The notes under the pieces are model-generated. The model was not told the DNA's origin, searched no databases, and worked only from the letters and a program-made list of their open reading frames with translations. 64,000 nucleotides of DNA from Bacteroides faecis MAJ27 (lineage in GTDB: Bacteria; Bacteroidota; Bacteroidia; Bacteroidales; Bacteroidaceae), in the NCBI RefSeq assembly GCF_900106755.1, contig NZ_FNNN01000010.1, positions 121,650 through 185,649 of the forward strand, given 5' to 3'. The position numbers and the translations under genes are program-made. How positions within the stretch are numbered: the stretch's first letter is position 1; each line of letters opens with the position of its first letter. Below, piece after piece: positions 1 to 7,852 of this stretch.

Positions 1-47
1 AGCTACAGGATAAAGAAGCAGAAGTGAACTCAATTTAAATAAAGGAT

Positions 48-129
48 CAGGCACGGATGACGCGGATTAACACGGTTGTTTTATGTAATCATAGCATTAA
101 AACCGTGAAATCCGCGTCATCCGTGCCTG
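48..129. repeat. dispersed long palindrome, copy 1
   Basis: Arms at 48-77 and 101-129 are inverted complements apart from a one-base bulge near the loop; the loop is 23 nt (78-100). A second copy lies at 20731-20815 in the opposite orientation: its loop matches the reverse complement of this loop at 21 of 23 positions. The two copies differ at two stem positions and both arms changed together, so pairing is kept. The element would fold into a roughly 29-bp hairpin in DNA or RNA. Its function is unknown; it could be a REP-like or MITE-like repeat. Confidence 0.85.
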
Positions 130-240
130 AATATATTCAAATCCGTTCGGGATTAAGCCTGACGAGGAAATAAACCGAAGGTTATGGGAGGGAGTTAAGT
201 TTGCTGTGATTGCTGCATAAAAGTTAATTGAATGTTCTTG

Positions 241-395
241 TGAGGGTGTGTTAAAACCCTTATAAATAAAAAATCATCCTCGCTACAACTATCTGAACTG
301 CACTCCTAAAGTTTTGTGTCCAACTTTTGGGGTGCAGTTCAATCTGTAGCGAGGGTGATTTGGTTGAAAGGGGAGTTTTGACACATCCCCATAAA
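241..395. repeat. nested imperfect palindrome with IS-end-like core
   Basis: There are three nested levels of inverted repetition. The outer arms are about 242-260 and 371-393 (the gtgtgttaaaa / ttttgacacat type). The middle arms are 272-290 and 345-360 (cctcgctaca / tgtagcgagg). The core, 294-341, is two inverted arms beginning tgaactgcac and ending gtgcagttca, with acttttgggg-type sequence inside. From memory the core resembles the terminal inverted repeats of IS3-family elements joined with almost nothing between. It lies just 3' of the helicase gene and could also end its transcript. No transposase is present. Confidence 0.7.
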
Positions 396-443
396 TTCGT
401 ATAGATACGATCTTGGCAACTTACTGAGTTTCGTAGCCGCTTA

Positions 444-2393
444 TTATTTCTTTTTCGGCTTTCTGCGTGCCCATCCTTCTTCGCTGAAGTCAGGCTCTTT
501 ATCTTTGAAGAACTGCTGCCAGTCATCTGTCTTTTTCGGCCCCCGTGCTCCGTAGCCGCGTTCTTCGCGACTGGGCTTCTCACTTCTTTTTTTCTTGTCG
601 GTCTTGTCATTACCCCCTTTGGATGATCTGTCACTCTTTGTTCCTCTTTCTGACTTTTCAGAACGTGAGCCGCGACCATTGTCGCTACGTCTCTCCGAAG
701 AAGTACCGAAAGGACGTTTACCACCCCGACGTTCGGATGAGCCACCATTTCTGCGACCTTCTCCGTTTTCTTCACCGGCAATCTCAACAGATACCTTGCG
801 TCCGTTCCAATTGGCCCGGTTCAACGCTTTAACAACGTTCTGCACCTCTTTTTCTTCTACTTCGAAGAAAGAGAAGTTCTTCATCAGGTCAATGCGTCCC
901 AGCTCAATGCGTCCGCGTGTATTGTTATTCAGTAGAGTAATTAGCTCACTAGGGAAGAAACCGTCCATCTTTCCCAGGTTGATAAACAGGCGGGTAAAGC
1001 CCGGTGCGGCCTTCCGGACGCCTCTTTCACGGCTGTCGCGTGTGTTGCGTTCTCCACGGCTGTCGGTAGGAACTTCAATTTCTTCGCGATCACGGTAGTA
1101 ATCCAGAAAGCGGTTAAACTCATGAGATACCATGCGTTTGATCAGGTCCTCTTTGCTCAACCATTCCAGTTTACGGTAAATCTCGGGCATGAAGTCAGTG
1201 ATTTCTTCCTCGTTTACCTTCACCTTTTCCAGTTCGTCGATCACTTTGATAAGCTGTTTCTCGCAGATCTGCTTGCCTGTCGGCATCTCTCCGGGGATGA
1301 ACTTCTTGCCGATAATGCGTTCGATTTCGCGCAGCTTGCCTTTTTCTCTCAGGTTGATGATGGCGATGGAAGTACCTGTCTTTCCTGCACGTCCGGTACG
1401 TCCGCTGCGGTGCGTATAGCTTTCCGTATCATCCGGCAAACCGTAGTTGATTACATGCGTCAGATCGTCTACGTCGAGCCCGCGTGCGGCAACATCCGTA
1501 GCTACGAGCAATTGCAGGTTGCGGATGCGGAACTTCTGCATCACTGCATCACGTTGGGCTTGTGACAATTCTCCGTGAAGTGAATCGGCGTTATAGCCTT
1601 CCTGCATCAGTTTATCGGCAATCTCCTGTGTCTCTTTACGGGTACGGCAGAAGATGATACCATATATCTGTGGGTAATAGTCGACGATGCGTTTCAGTGC
1701 AGCATATTTGTCTTTTGCCTGCACCGTATAAGCTACGTGTTTTACGTTGCTTGTGCTTTCGTTCTTGCGTCCGATGGTTATTTCTTTGGCATTGTTCAGG
1801 TAGTTCTTGGAAATGCGTGAAATCTCCGGGCTCATCGTTGCCGAGAAGAGCAATGTATTGCGTTCTTTGGGTACATCGGCCAAAATAGCATTGATGCTAT
1901 CGGTGAATCCCATATTCAGCATTTCATCTGCTTCGTCCATCACGATGTTGTGGATGGTTGAGAGGGAAACCGTTTTGCGTTCCATCAGGTCGAGCAGACG
2001 TCCCGGGGTAGCAACGATGATATGTACACCGCGTTTCAGGCTGCGTATCTGACTGTCGATTGAGGAACCGCCATAAACGGGCAGCACTTTCAATCCGTCA
2101 ATGTATTTCGAGTAATCATTCAAATCGCCCGCTATCTGGAGACAAAGCTCGCGTGTGGGGCAAAGGATAAGCGACTGGGGAACCCGGTTCTTTACGTCAA
2201 TCTGTTGGAGCAGGGGCAGACCGAATGCGGCTGTTTTACCTGTGCCAGTTTGTGCAAGAGCTACTACATCATTATTTTCTCCTAAAAGGTACGGAATCAC
2301 TTCCTCTTGTACCGGCATGGGATTCTCATATCCCATCTCTTCAATTGCTCTACGTATCTCCGGAGAAACGCCAAGCTCTTCAAATGTCTTCAT
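444..2393 (-). CDS. DEAD-box ATP-dependent RNA helicase with DbpA-type RNA-binding domain
   Basis: This cytoplasmic helicase probably remodels rRNA or mRNA structure. Motifs appear in the expected order: Q-motif region at the N-terminus, AQTGTGKT (Walker A), DEAD inside VMDEADEM, SAT, and HRSGRTGRAG near residue 330. After the two RecA-like domains come a linker and a roughly 75-residue segment (about 470-545) that fits the DbpA RNA-binding fold. The tail of about 100 residues is rich in Arg, Gly, Ser and Lys, as in cold-shock helicases of the DeaD/CsdA group. The start at 2393 lies about 30 nt from a -7 element at 2424-2431. The exact RNA target cannot be read from the sequence. Confidence 0.95.
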   Translation of the reverse strand: MKTFEELGVSPEIRRAIEEMGYENPMPVQEEVIPYLLGENNDVVALAQTGTGKTAAFGLPLLQQIDVKNRVPQSLILCPTRELCLQIAGDLNDYSKYIDGLKVLPVYGGSSIDSQIRSLKRGVHIIVATPGRLLDLMERKTVSLSTIHNIVMDEADEMLNMGFTDSINAILADVPKERNTLLFSATMSPEISRISKNYLNNAKEITIGRKNESTSNVKHVAYTVQAKDKYAALKRIVDYYPQIYGIIFCRTRKETQEIADKLMQEGYNADSLHGELSQAQRDAVMQKFRIRNLQLLVATDVAARGLDVDDLTHVINYGLPDDTESYTHRSGRTGRAGKTGTSIAIINLREKGKLREIERIIGKKFIPGEMPTGKQICEKQLIKVIDELEKVKVNEEEITDFMPEIYRKLEWLSKEDLIKRMVSHEFNRFLDYYRDREEIEVPTDSRGERNTRDSRERGVRKAAPGFTRLFINLGKMDGFFPSELITLLNNNTRGRIELGRIDLMKNFSFFEVEEKEVQNVVKALNRANWNGRKVSVEIAGEENGEGRRNGGSSERRGGKRPFGTSSERRSDNGRGSRSEKSERGTKSDRSSKGGNDKTDKKKRSEKPSREERGYGARGPKKTDDWQQFFKDKEPDFSEEGWARRKPKKK

Positions 2394-2423
2394 TAAATCT
2401 CTGTATATCTTTTATTTCGGCTG

Positions 2424-2431
2424 CAAAGATA
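2424..2431 (-). promoter_or_regulatory. -7 promoter element (TATCTTTG) of the helicase gene
   Basis: The reverse strand reads TATCTTTG, a perfect match to the Bacteroides -7 consensus TAnnTTTG. It would place the RNA start near 2417, about 24 nt before the ATG. I see no clear -33 element. Confidence 0.65.
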
Positions 2432-2439
2432 GAGAAAAA

Positions 2440-2521
2440 TAATGGATAATGAATAATGGAAAAAGGATAATTATTGCTGCCTGCATGGCATTATCCATTT
2501 TCCATTATTCATTATCCATTA
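2440..2521. repeat. AT-rich near-perfect inverted repeat between phosphatase and helicase genes
   Basis: Arms at 2440-2471 and 2490-2521 pair almost perfectly over about 32 bp with an 18-nt spacer. Each arm is itself built of attatcc / ttattc-like steps. The right arm runs into the phosphatase gene and supplies its last codons and stop. It could end the phosphatase transcript, but the repetitive build is more like a dispersed Bacteroides repeat. Confidence 0.8.
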
Positions 2522-3575
2522 ATAAAATGCTGCGGAGCTGTTCTATTTCTTCTGCAGAGAGTCCGAGACCTTTCTTCAGATATGCCTGTACGCTGCCGTA
2601 CTCCGCTTCTATCTGCTCTTTGGCGGCATTCAGAAAATCTTCTTTGGCAGAGTAAATCGTGGTAATCGCCTCTTGCGAGTTGATGGGTAATTTATAAGCA
2701 TATTTAGATGCTTTGGGGATATTGAAGTAATCATTGCTCAGTCGGTAATCTTCCATGATAACTTCTTCATTGACTCCCAGGGCCGCCAGCACCAATGCCG
2801 AAGCGATTCCCGTACGTCCTTTGCCTGAGGTGCAGTGGATGACGGCGGGATAGTTGTTACGGTCGAGCAAGATTGTGAAAAGCTCCTTAAATTCTTTCGT
2901 GTAGTCGCTGACCAGCTTGCGGTTCATTTCCTCCACCAGCCGGTAGACTGTATCTGTTTTTATCTTTTCCTCCTGTATTTTTTGCAGGATGGATTCCATG
3001 TTTCCGGTAGGGATGGAGATATGCACGATGTTGAACGCGTCATCATGGAGTTGAGGATAATTGTGGCGCTCTTCTTCCGAACGCATGTCGATAATGGTCC
3101 GTATGCCTATGTTCTTCAGTTCCCGGCGAGAGCAGAAAGGAATACTGTCAATCTGTGCGGAACGATATAACATTCCCCAGCGGGTTACCTTTCCTGTTTC
3201 GCTGGATTTGTATCCTCCCAGGTCACGGAAGTTCTGTATACCGGGGATATTAACGTTGCGTGCCGCTACCTTGACCCGGTATTTGTTGTTGAATACCATC
3301 AGATAGTAGTACCGTTGACTGGGATCATCGGTGACGATTGTTTTCTTTCCTTTGGAAATGTTGATGATGTCCACAGGGTTGTCTTCCGGGATAAAGTCGT
3401 GGGCGGTAGAAGCATATATCTTTACCTGTCCTTTCAGTATCGGGGCTGTTTCCCATTTGATAATGCAGTTGCCCACATTATTCTCCTCGCATACCACAGA
3501 AATAGTAGGAGAGGTGCCGGAACAGGACGGGAGCACCAGTAGGATGGTAAGCCAGCTTAACAGGTTCTTGTACAT
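2505..3575 (-). CDS. tyrosine/dual-specificity phosphatase family lipoprotein
   Basis: The signature HCTSGKGRTG is the C-x5-R phosphatase loop; with the upstream segment NFRDLGGYK it fits the IphP-like tyrosine phosphatase family (often called protein-tyrosine-phosphatase or phosphoinositide-phosphatase-like). The N-terminus has a hydrophobic stretch ending in LVLPSCSG, a lipobox, so the protein is probably a periplasm-facing lipoprotein. An N-terminal domain of about 90 residues precedes the phosphatase domain. I chose the ATG at 3575 (the open frame reaches 3608) because a -7 element sits at 3606-3613 and because this start gives a normal signal peptide. The last codons lie in an inverted repeat. 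The substrate is unknown. Confidence 0.88.
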   Translation of the reverse strand: MYKNLLSWLTILLVLPSCSGTSPTISVVCEENNVGNCIIKWETAPILKGQVKIYASTAHDFIPEDNPVDIINISKGKKTIVTDDPSQRYYYLMVFNNKYRVKVAARNVNIPGIQNFRDLGGYKSSETGKVTRWGMLYRSAQIDSIPFCSRRELKNIGIRTIIDMRSEEERHNYPQLHDDAFNIVHISIPTGNMESILQKIQEEKIKTDTVYRLVEEMNRKLVSDYTKEFKELFTILLDRNNYPAVIHCTSGKGRTGIASALVLAALGVNEEVIMEDYRLSNDYFNIPKASKYAYKLPINSQEAITTIYSAKEDFLNAAKEQIEAEYGSVQAYLKKGLGLSAEEIEQLRSILLMDNE

Positions 3576-3605
3576 AGTTTCTTTGTCTGAGTGAATCATG
3601 TACTG

Positions 3606-3613
3606 CAAAGATA
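3606..3613 (-). promoter_or_regulatory. -7 promoter element (TATCTTTG) of the phosphatase gene
   Basis: A perfect match to TAnnTTTG on the reverse strand. It overlaps the longest possible open frame, so translation must begin downstream, at 3599 (almost leaderless) or more likely 3575. Confidence 0.6.
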
Positions 3614-3670
3614 AGAATTACCCGCAGATGTGATCATTCCTTTGCGATAATTAGCCAAAGTTAATAGTAA

Positions 3671-3696
3671 TTTACGGGTAGGAGAGTACCCGTAAA
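3671..3696 (-). terminator. terminator of the LOG-SIS-PfkB operon
   Basis: A perfect 10-bp stem (tttacgggta / tacccgtaaa) with a 6-nt loop lies directly 3' of the kinase gene, followed on the minus strand by a T-rich stretch. Confidence 0.75.
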
Positions 3697-3700
3697 CAGC

Positions 3701-4624
3701 CTATTTGGTATAATTTCGGGCAAACTCTACCGGAACCGAATTGCTGAAGCTGCGACAGACTTCTGCTGCAAAGTCTTTTCCGCACTGAATGACTTTGTCC
3801 CATATTTCCTCGTTCAAGTTGTTCAGGTCACGGTAGCGGACATCGTATTTGAGCAGCCCGTAGATCAATCCGGCATTGAAGTTATCTCCGGCTCCGATGG
3901 TGCTGACTGCATCCAACGGCTCTATCGGATATTCTTTGCTCACTTGATTGGTACGGAGCGATACTTTATCGCCGCCTGCCGTGCAGATAAATCGGGGACA
4001 ATAGAACTTGATCTTGTCCTTATAGATTTTGTCTGCATCCTGCATTCCGTACATATAGAAGAAGTCCTCCAGTGATCCGCGTACAATATCCGCATACTCC
4101 AGATTCTCGATGATTGTAGGAGCAAGTTTCATTGCTTCGTTCTTATGAGAGGAACGGAAGTTCGGGTCATAATAGATAATTGCCTTTTTGTCCCGTGCCT
4201 GATCAAGCAGTTCCAGTATCTTTTCCCGGAGTACAGGATTCAGTGCATAGTAAGAGCCTACCATGACAATATCATCCTCTTCCAGTTTGGGGAACAGAAC
4301 ATCCAGACGTTGCTTGGGGTAATCTTTATAAAAGATATACTCGGCGTCACTCTTTTCGTTGAGGAAAGCCAGCGACACAGGCGACTTGCCGTCAGGGAAC
4401 ACATTCACATGATCAGTCGGGATATGATTCTCGCGCATAAATTGCAGGATGATATTCCCTACGTGGTCATTTCCCGTTTCGCTGATGAATCCCACTTGGA
4501 CTCCCATTCGTGCCAGGGATACGATGCCGTTGAATACAGAGCCTCCCGGTACGGCTGCGGAAGGCTGGTCGCCCCGGAAGATTATATCGAGGATTGTTTC
4601 TCCGATGCCGATTACTTTTCGCAT
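3701..4624 (-). CDS. PfkB-family carbohydrate kinase
   Basis: A 307-residue ribokinase-fold sugar kinase. The N-terminal GGS motif (PGGSVFNGIVSLARMG) and the C-terminal STIGAGDNFNAG, containing the catalytic Asp of the family's GAGD box, are both present, so it should be active. It most resembles fructokinase-like members; the exact sugar cannot be told. Its start overlaps the end of the SIS-domain gene by 13 bp, which suggests translational coupling. With LOG and SIS proteins it forms a small sugar-phosphate or nucleotide-salvage operon that ends at a clear hairpin. Confidence 0.92.
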   Translation of the reverse strand: MRKVIGIGETILDIIFRGDQPSAAVPGGSVFNGIVSLARMGVQVGFISETGNDHVGNIILQFMRENHIPTDHVNVFPDGKSPVSLAFLNEKSDAEYIFYKDYPKQRLDVLFPKLEEDDIVMVGSYYALNPVLREKILELLDQARDKKAIIYYDPNFRSSHKNEAMKLAPTIIENLEYADIVRGSLEDFFYMYGMQDADKIYKDKIKFYCPRFICTAGGDKVSLRTNQVSKEYPIEPLDAVSTIGAGDNFNAGLIYGLLKYDVRYRDLNNLNEEIWDKVIQCGKDFAAEVCRSFSNSVPVEFARNYTK

Positions 4625-5217
4625 AGTGACCTTGATTTTTCTCCCAGATAACCTCCGTGATGGCGTTTTGAGTATTCGGCGATCGTGAATCCTGTTTCCT
4701 TCATGGTTTGTACTACCAGTATATCACCGATAACGGTCATGGCGGTAGTCGAAGTAGTGGGGGTCATCCCCAGCGTACACACTTCGGCAGGTTTGCCGGT
4801 ACTCAGACAGACGTCCGATTCATGTGCCAGCGGGCTGTCAGGATTACCGGTGATAACGATAAACTTCAGTTCCGGGTCCAGATTATGGGCCAGTTGTGTT
4901 AATTCAACAATCTCGCGTGTCTTGCCGGAGTTGGAGATAAGCAGCAGCAAATCGTTTCTTTGTAAAATTCCCAGGTCTCCGTGTTGTGCTTCGCTAGGAT
5001 GCAGAAAGACTGAGGGAATGCCTGTGGAACAGAAAGTGGTAGCGATGTTCATTGCAATCTGTCCGGCTTTTCCCATACCGGAAGTTACCAGTTTTCCCTT
5101 TTTCTGATGTATCTGTTCTACAATCAGTTTCACAGCTTTCTCGTAAGCGTCTGTTACAGGGATGTTGAGCACTGCTTGTGCTTCCTGTTGCAATAGTTGT
5201 TTGATGGAGTCTATCAT
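4612..5217 (-). CDS. SIS-domain sugar-phosphate isomerase (KpsF/KdsD-like, no CBS domains)
   Basis: A 201-residue single SIS domain. The phosphosugar-binding Ser-rich loops are visible: SGMGKAGQIA, ISNSGKTREIVEL and, further on, TTSTTAMTVIGD. It resembles the SIS half of D-arabinose-5-phosphate isomerases of the KpsF/KdsD group, which make the precursor of Kdo, but lacks the two C-terminal CBS domains of the longer form (about 320 residues). It could act on another ketose or aldose phosphate. It starts 4 bp after the LOG gene ends and overlaps the PfkB kinase gene by 13 bp, so the kinase product may be its substrate. Confidence 0.88.
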   Translation of the reverse strand: MIDSIKQLLQQEAQAVLNIPVTDAYEKAVKLIVEQIHQKKGKLVTSGMGKAGQIAMNIATTFCSTGIPSVFLHPSEAQHGDLGILQRNDLLLLISNSGKTREIVELTQLAHNLDPELKFIVITGNPDSPLAHESDVCLSTGKPAEVCTLGMTPTTSTTAMTVIGDILVVQTMKETGFTIAEYSKRHHGGYLGEKSRSLCEK

Positions 5218-5221
5218 ATGA

Positions 5222-5755
5222 TCAGTATATTTTTTCTTTTAATTCTTCCAGAGTGTTTGCTACTTCGTAGTATGTAGAGAAGGGCTTCCGGGCGAATCCT
5301 TTGCTTTCCAGTGTGCCGAGTGCCTTCAGCAGTTCGTCGTAAAATCCATATTCATTGTAGAAGATGACTTTTTTCTGGTGGTATCCGATGGAAGCGGCGG
5401 CTATTACATGGAATATTTCGTCGAGTGTACCCACACCGCCGGGTAGTGCCACCAGTATGTCCGACTTTTCCGTCATCACATCCTTACGGTCACTCAGATT
5501 GAAGGTGTGGATTATTTCGTCCGGTTGTGTGCTTACGCTGTTTTTCTCTTCCAGCAGGGTCGGGACTACTCCGATAACTTTTCCACCGTTTTCTTTTACG
5601 GCACGGGCCACGCATTCCATCAGCCCGAGACTAGCTCCTCCATAAATCAACGTTTTGCCTGTCTGCCCTATCCATTCGCCTATTTGGCGGGCACTGTCGA
5701 AGTACATTTTGTCAATGCTTTCCGAGGCAGAACAGAATATTCCTATCTTTTTCAT
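5222..5755 (-). CDS. LOG-family protein (TIGR00730, cytokinin riboside 5'-monophosphate phosphoribohydrolase-like)
   Basis: A Rossmann-like protein of about 177 residues with the family motif PGGVGTLDEIF (PGGxGTxxE) and upstream YGGASLGLMECVA. Known members cleave nucleoside 5'-monophosphates to base plus ribose 5-phosphate; whether this one acts on AMP or on modified nucleotides is not known. The open frame extends to 5809, but the ATG at 5755 gives the conserved start MKKIGIFCSAS, so I use it. First gene of the LOG-SIS-PfkB operon, divergent from the M16 peptidase gene. Confidence 0.92.
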   Translation of the reverse strand: MKKIGIFCSASESIDKMYFDSARQIGEWIGQTGKTLIYGGASLGLMECVARAVKENGGKVIGVVPTLLEEKNSVSTQPDEIIHTFNLSDRKDVMTEKSDILVALPGGVGTLDEIFHVIAAASIGYHQKKVIFYNEYGFYDELLKALGTLESKGFARKPFSTYYEVANTLEELKEKIY

Positions 5756-5821
5756 ACACGTTGTAACTGTTATAGTCCACAAATATCTGCAATTTTCTAT
5801 AAACGACAATAAGTTTTATTG

Positions 5822-5829
5822 TATTTTTG
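5822..5829 (+). promoter_or_regulatory. -7 promoter element (TATTTTTG) of the M16 peptidase gene
   Basis: Matches TAnnTTTG and lies 31 nt before the ATG at 5861. Confidence 0.55.
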
Positions 5830-5860
5830 CGGCATTAATTCAATAAGGAAGTAGAAAACA

Positions 5861-7081
5861 ATGCAATATAACGAATATACATTGCCGAATGGCCTGCGTA
5901 TCATCCACGAACCGACTCTGTCGAAAGTGTCTTATTGTGGTTTTGCCATCGATGCCGGAACACGTGATGAAGCGGAGAATGAGCAGGGGATGGCTCATTT
6001 CGTAGAGCATCTTATTTTCAAGGGGACGGAGAAACGGAAAGCCTGGCATATCCTCAACCGGATGGAGAATGTGGGGGGCGACCTGAACGCTTATACAAAT
6101 AAAGAAGAGACGGTAGTCTATGCCGCCTTTCTGACCGAGCATCTGGAGCGTGCCCTCGAACTGTTGGGGGATATTGTGTTTCATTCTACTTTCCCTCAGC
6201 ATGAGATAGAGAAAGAGACAGAAGTGATCATCGACGAAATCCAGTCATACGAGGACAATCCTTCGGAACTGATTTTCGATGATTTCGAAGATATGATCTT
6301 CCGCAATCATCCGTTGGGAAGGAATATTCTCGGTAAACCGGATTTGCTGCGGAGTTTCCGCACAGAAGATGTCCTTTCGTTTACCAGGCGATTCTATCAG
6401 CCGGGGAATATGGTATTCTTTGTTCAGGGGCAATATGATTTCAAGAAGATTGTCCGTCTGGCGGAGAAGCATCTTGCCGATGTTCCGGCAGTAACGGTAG
6501 ATAATCAGCGTGTGCCTCCTCCTCTGTATGTGCCCGAACGTCTGGTAGTGTCTAAAGATACTCATCAGGCACATGTGATGATCGGCAGCCGTGGATATAA
6601 TGCGTATGACGACAAGCGTACGGCCCTTTATCTCCTGAATAACATTCTTGGCGGTCCGGGCATGAACAGTAAGCTGAACGTGTCGCTTCGCGAACGTCGC
6701 GGACTGGTCTACAATGTAGAATCCAATCTGACTTCTTATACGGATACCGGTGCCTTCTGCATCTATTTCGGAACGGATATTGAAGATATGGATACCTGTC
6801 TGAAACTCACCTACAAGGAATTGAAACGGATGAGGGATGTGAAGATGACATCTTCGCAACTGGCAGCAGCCAAAAAGCAGCTGATCGGGCAGATCGGAGT
6901 GGCATCGGACAATTTTGAGAACAATGCGCTAGGAATGGCGAAAACATACCTGCATTATCACAAATACGAGTCATCGGAGGTGGTATTCAAGCGTATCGAG
7001 ACGTTGACAGCAGAGCAACTGATGGAAGTTGCCAATGAGATGTTTGCCGAAGAGTACTTATCGACATTGATTTACAAGTGA
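5861..7081 (+). CDS. M16-family zinc metallopeptidase (processing-peptidase/PqqL-like)
   Basis: A 406-residue single-unit M16 peptidase. The inverted zinc motif HxxEH is seen as HFVEH at residues 46-50, followed by conserved Asn-Ala-Tyr (GGDLNAYTNKEETVVY) and the downstream Glu region (EKETEVIIDEI). The C-terminal half has the usual RRGLVYNVES segment. There is no signal peptide, so it probably works in the cytoplasm, perhaps as a dimer. Its promoter faces away from the LOG operon. The substrate is unknown. Confidence 0.93.
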   Translation: MQYNEYTLPNGLRIIHEPTLSKVSYCGFAIDAGTRDEAENEQGMAHFVEHLIFKGTEKRKAWHILNRMENVGGDLNAYTNKEETVVYAAFLTEHLERALELLGDIVFHSTFPQHEIEKETEVIIDEIQSYEDNPSELIFDDFEDMIFRNHPLGRNILGKPDLLRSFRTEDVLSFTRRFYQPGNMVFFVQGQYDFKKIVRLAEKHLADVPAVTVDNQRVPPPLYVPERLVVSKDTHQAHVMIGSRGYNAYDDKRTALYLLNNILGGPGMNSKLNVSLRERRGLVYNVESNLTSYTDTGAFCIYFGTDIEDMDTCLKLTYKELKRMRDVKMTSSQLAAAKKQLIGQIGVASDNFENNALGMAKTYLHYHKYESSEVVFKRIETLTAEQLMEVANEMFAEEYLSTLIYK

Positions 7082-7157
7082 TTTATTATATTTGAGCAGG
7101 ACTGTACGAATGGTAACTAATTAGCTTTATTATACTTTGTTGCTACTTCCCGAAGAA

Positions 7158-7184
7158 GACCTGCCTATCTATTATAGGCGGGTC
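7158..7184. terminator. bidirectional terminator between M16 peptidase and WbqC-like genes
   Basis: A 10-bp stem (gacctgccta / taggcgggtc, one G-T pair) with a 7-nt loop lies between convergent genes. It is followed by a T-rich run on the plus strand and overlaps the last codons of the minus-strand gene. Confidence 0.6.
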
Positions 7185-7810
7185 GGTTTCTTTAATACCA
7201 GCAGACTTTCCGGTCCCATATTGAAAAGCAGGTCGATAATACTCAGATTGGGAAGAAAACCGAGTTTGGATTCGAAGACCTGGTAATATGGTTGCGGGCT
7301 AAATTCCGGATCAGTTGTGCGGAAGTCTTTCTTGGGATGAATGCTTTCACGGAAATCAGTCTCTTCCGCACTGAATTCCATTTTATATGCTGAAGTCCGT
7401 TCTATATTGGGCTGAATGTCTATCAACTGACAAACCAAACGGCATATTTCTTCGTTGAAATCGATCAAAAACTCGTATTTCTTTTCGTAAAAGGGGCGGA
7501 AATCATCTTTATAATATTCGAAGAAAGGAGTGTTGTTATACGCTGATTCAATGGCGTTCCAGTGCAGATGGCGCCAGTTGCCGTGATCGGAGATGCGTAT
7601 ATCTTTCATCGGACATTTCAATGTATCAGGTTTGACAGTCGGGATGGAGAGTGCCAATTCACCGTCGGGACCGGCAATCGTACAACGGTTGCGGTAAGTT
7701 TGCTTGATGTAGTGGTCGTGCTGTTCGATGTATATTTTATCATATTCCAGCAATTTGGTGTAATATTCTACTGGAGCGAGGTAGGCGGATGATAAATAAG
7801 CTATTCTCAT
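7172..7810 (-). CDS. WbqC-like family protein
   Basis: A 212-residue protein that starts MRIAYLSSAYLAPVEYYTKL and carries the HLHWNAIESAYNNTPFF block typical of the WbqC-like family. Members occur near O-antigen or lipid genes and are suspected to bind or modify nucleotide sugars, but no clear reaction is established. It is the last gene of the dapB-lepB-signal-peptidase-like operon, 42 bp after the previous stop. There is no signal peptide. Confidence 0.85.
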   Translation of the reverse strand: MRIAYLSSAYLAPVEYYTKLLEYDKIYIEQHDHYIKQTYRNRCTIAGPDGELALSIPTVKPDTLKCPMKDIRISDHGNWRHLHWNAIESAYNNTPFFEYYKDDFRPFYEKKYEFLIDFNEEICRLVCQLIDIQPNIERTSAYKMEFSAEETDFRESIHPKKDFRTTDPEFSPQPYYQVFESKLGFLPNLSIIDLLFNMGPESLLVLKKPTRL

Positions 7811-7852
7811 TATTTGATGTGTAGATGTTATGTTGAAAACTATGTATATGGA

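Noticed and set aside
260..787. 175-residue open frame on the minus strand
   Set aside because: It lies over the charged 3' end of the helicase gene in another frame and has no family resemblance; a shadow of repetitive Arg/Ser/Lys codons.
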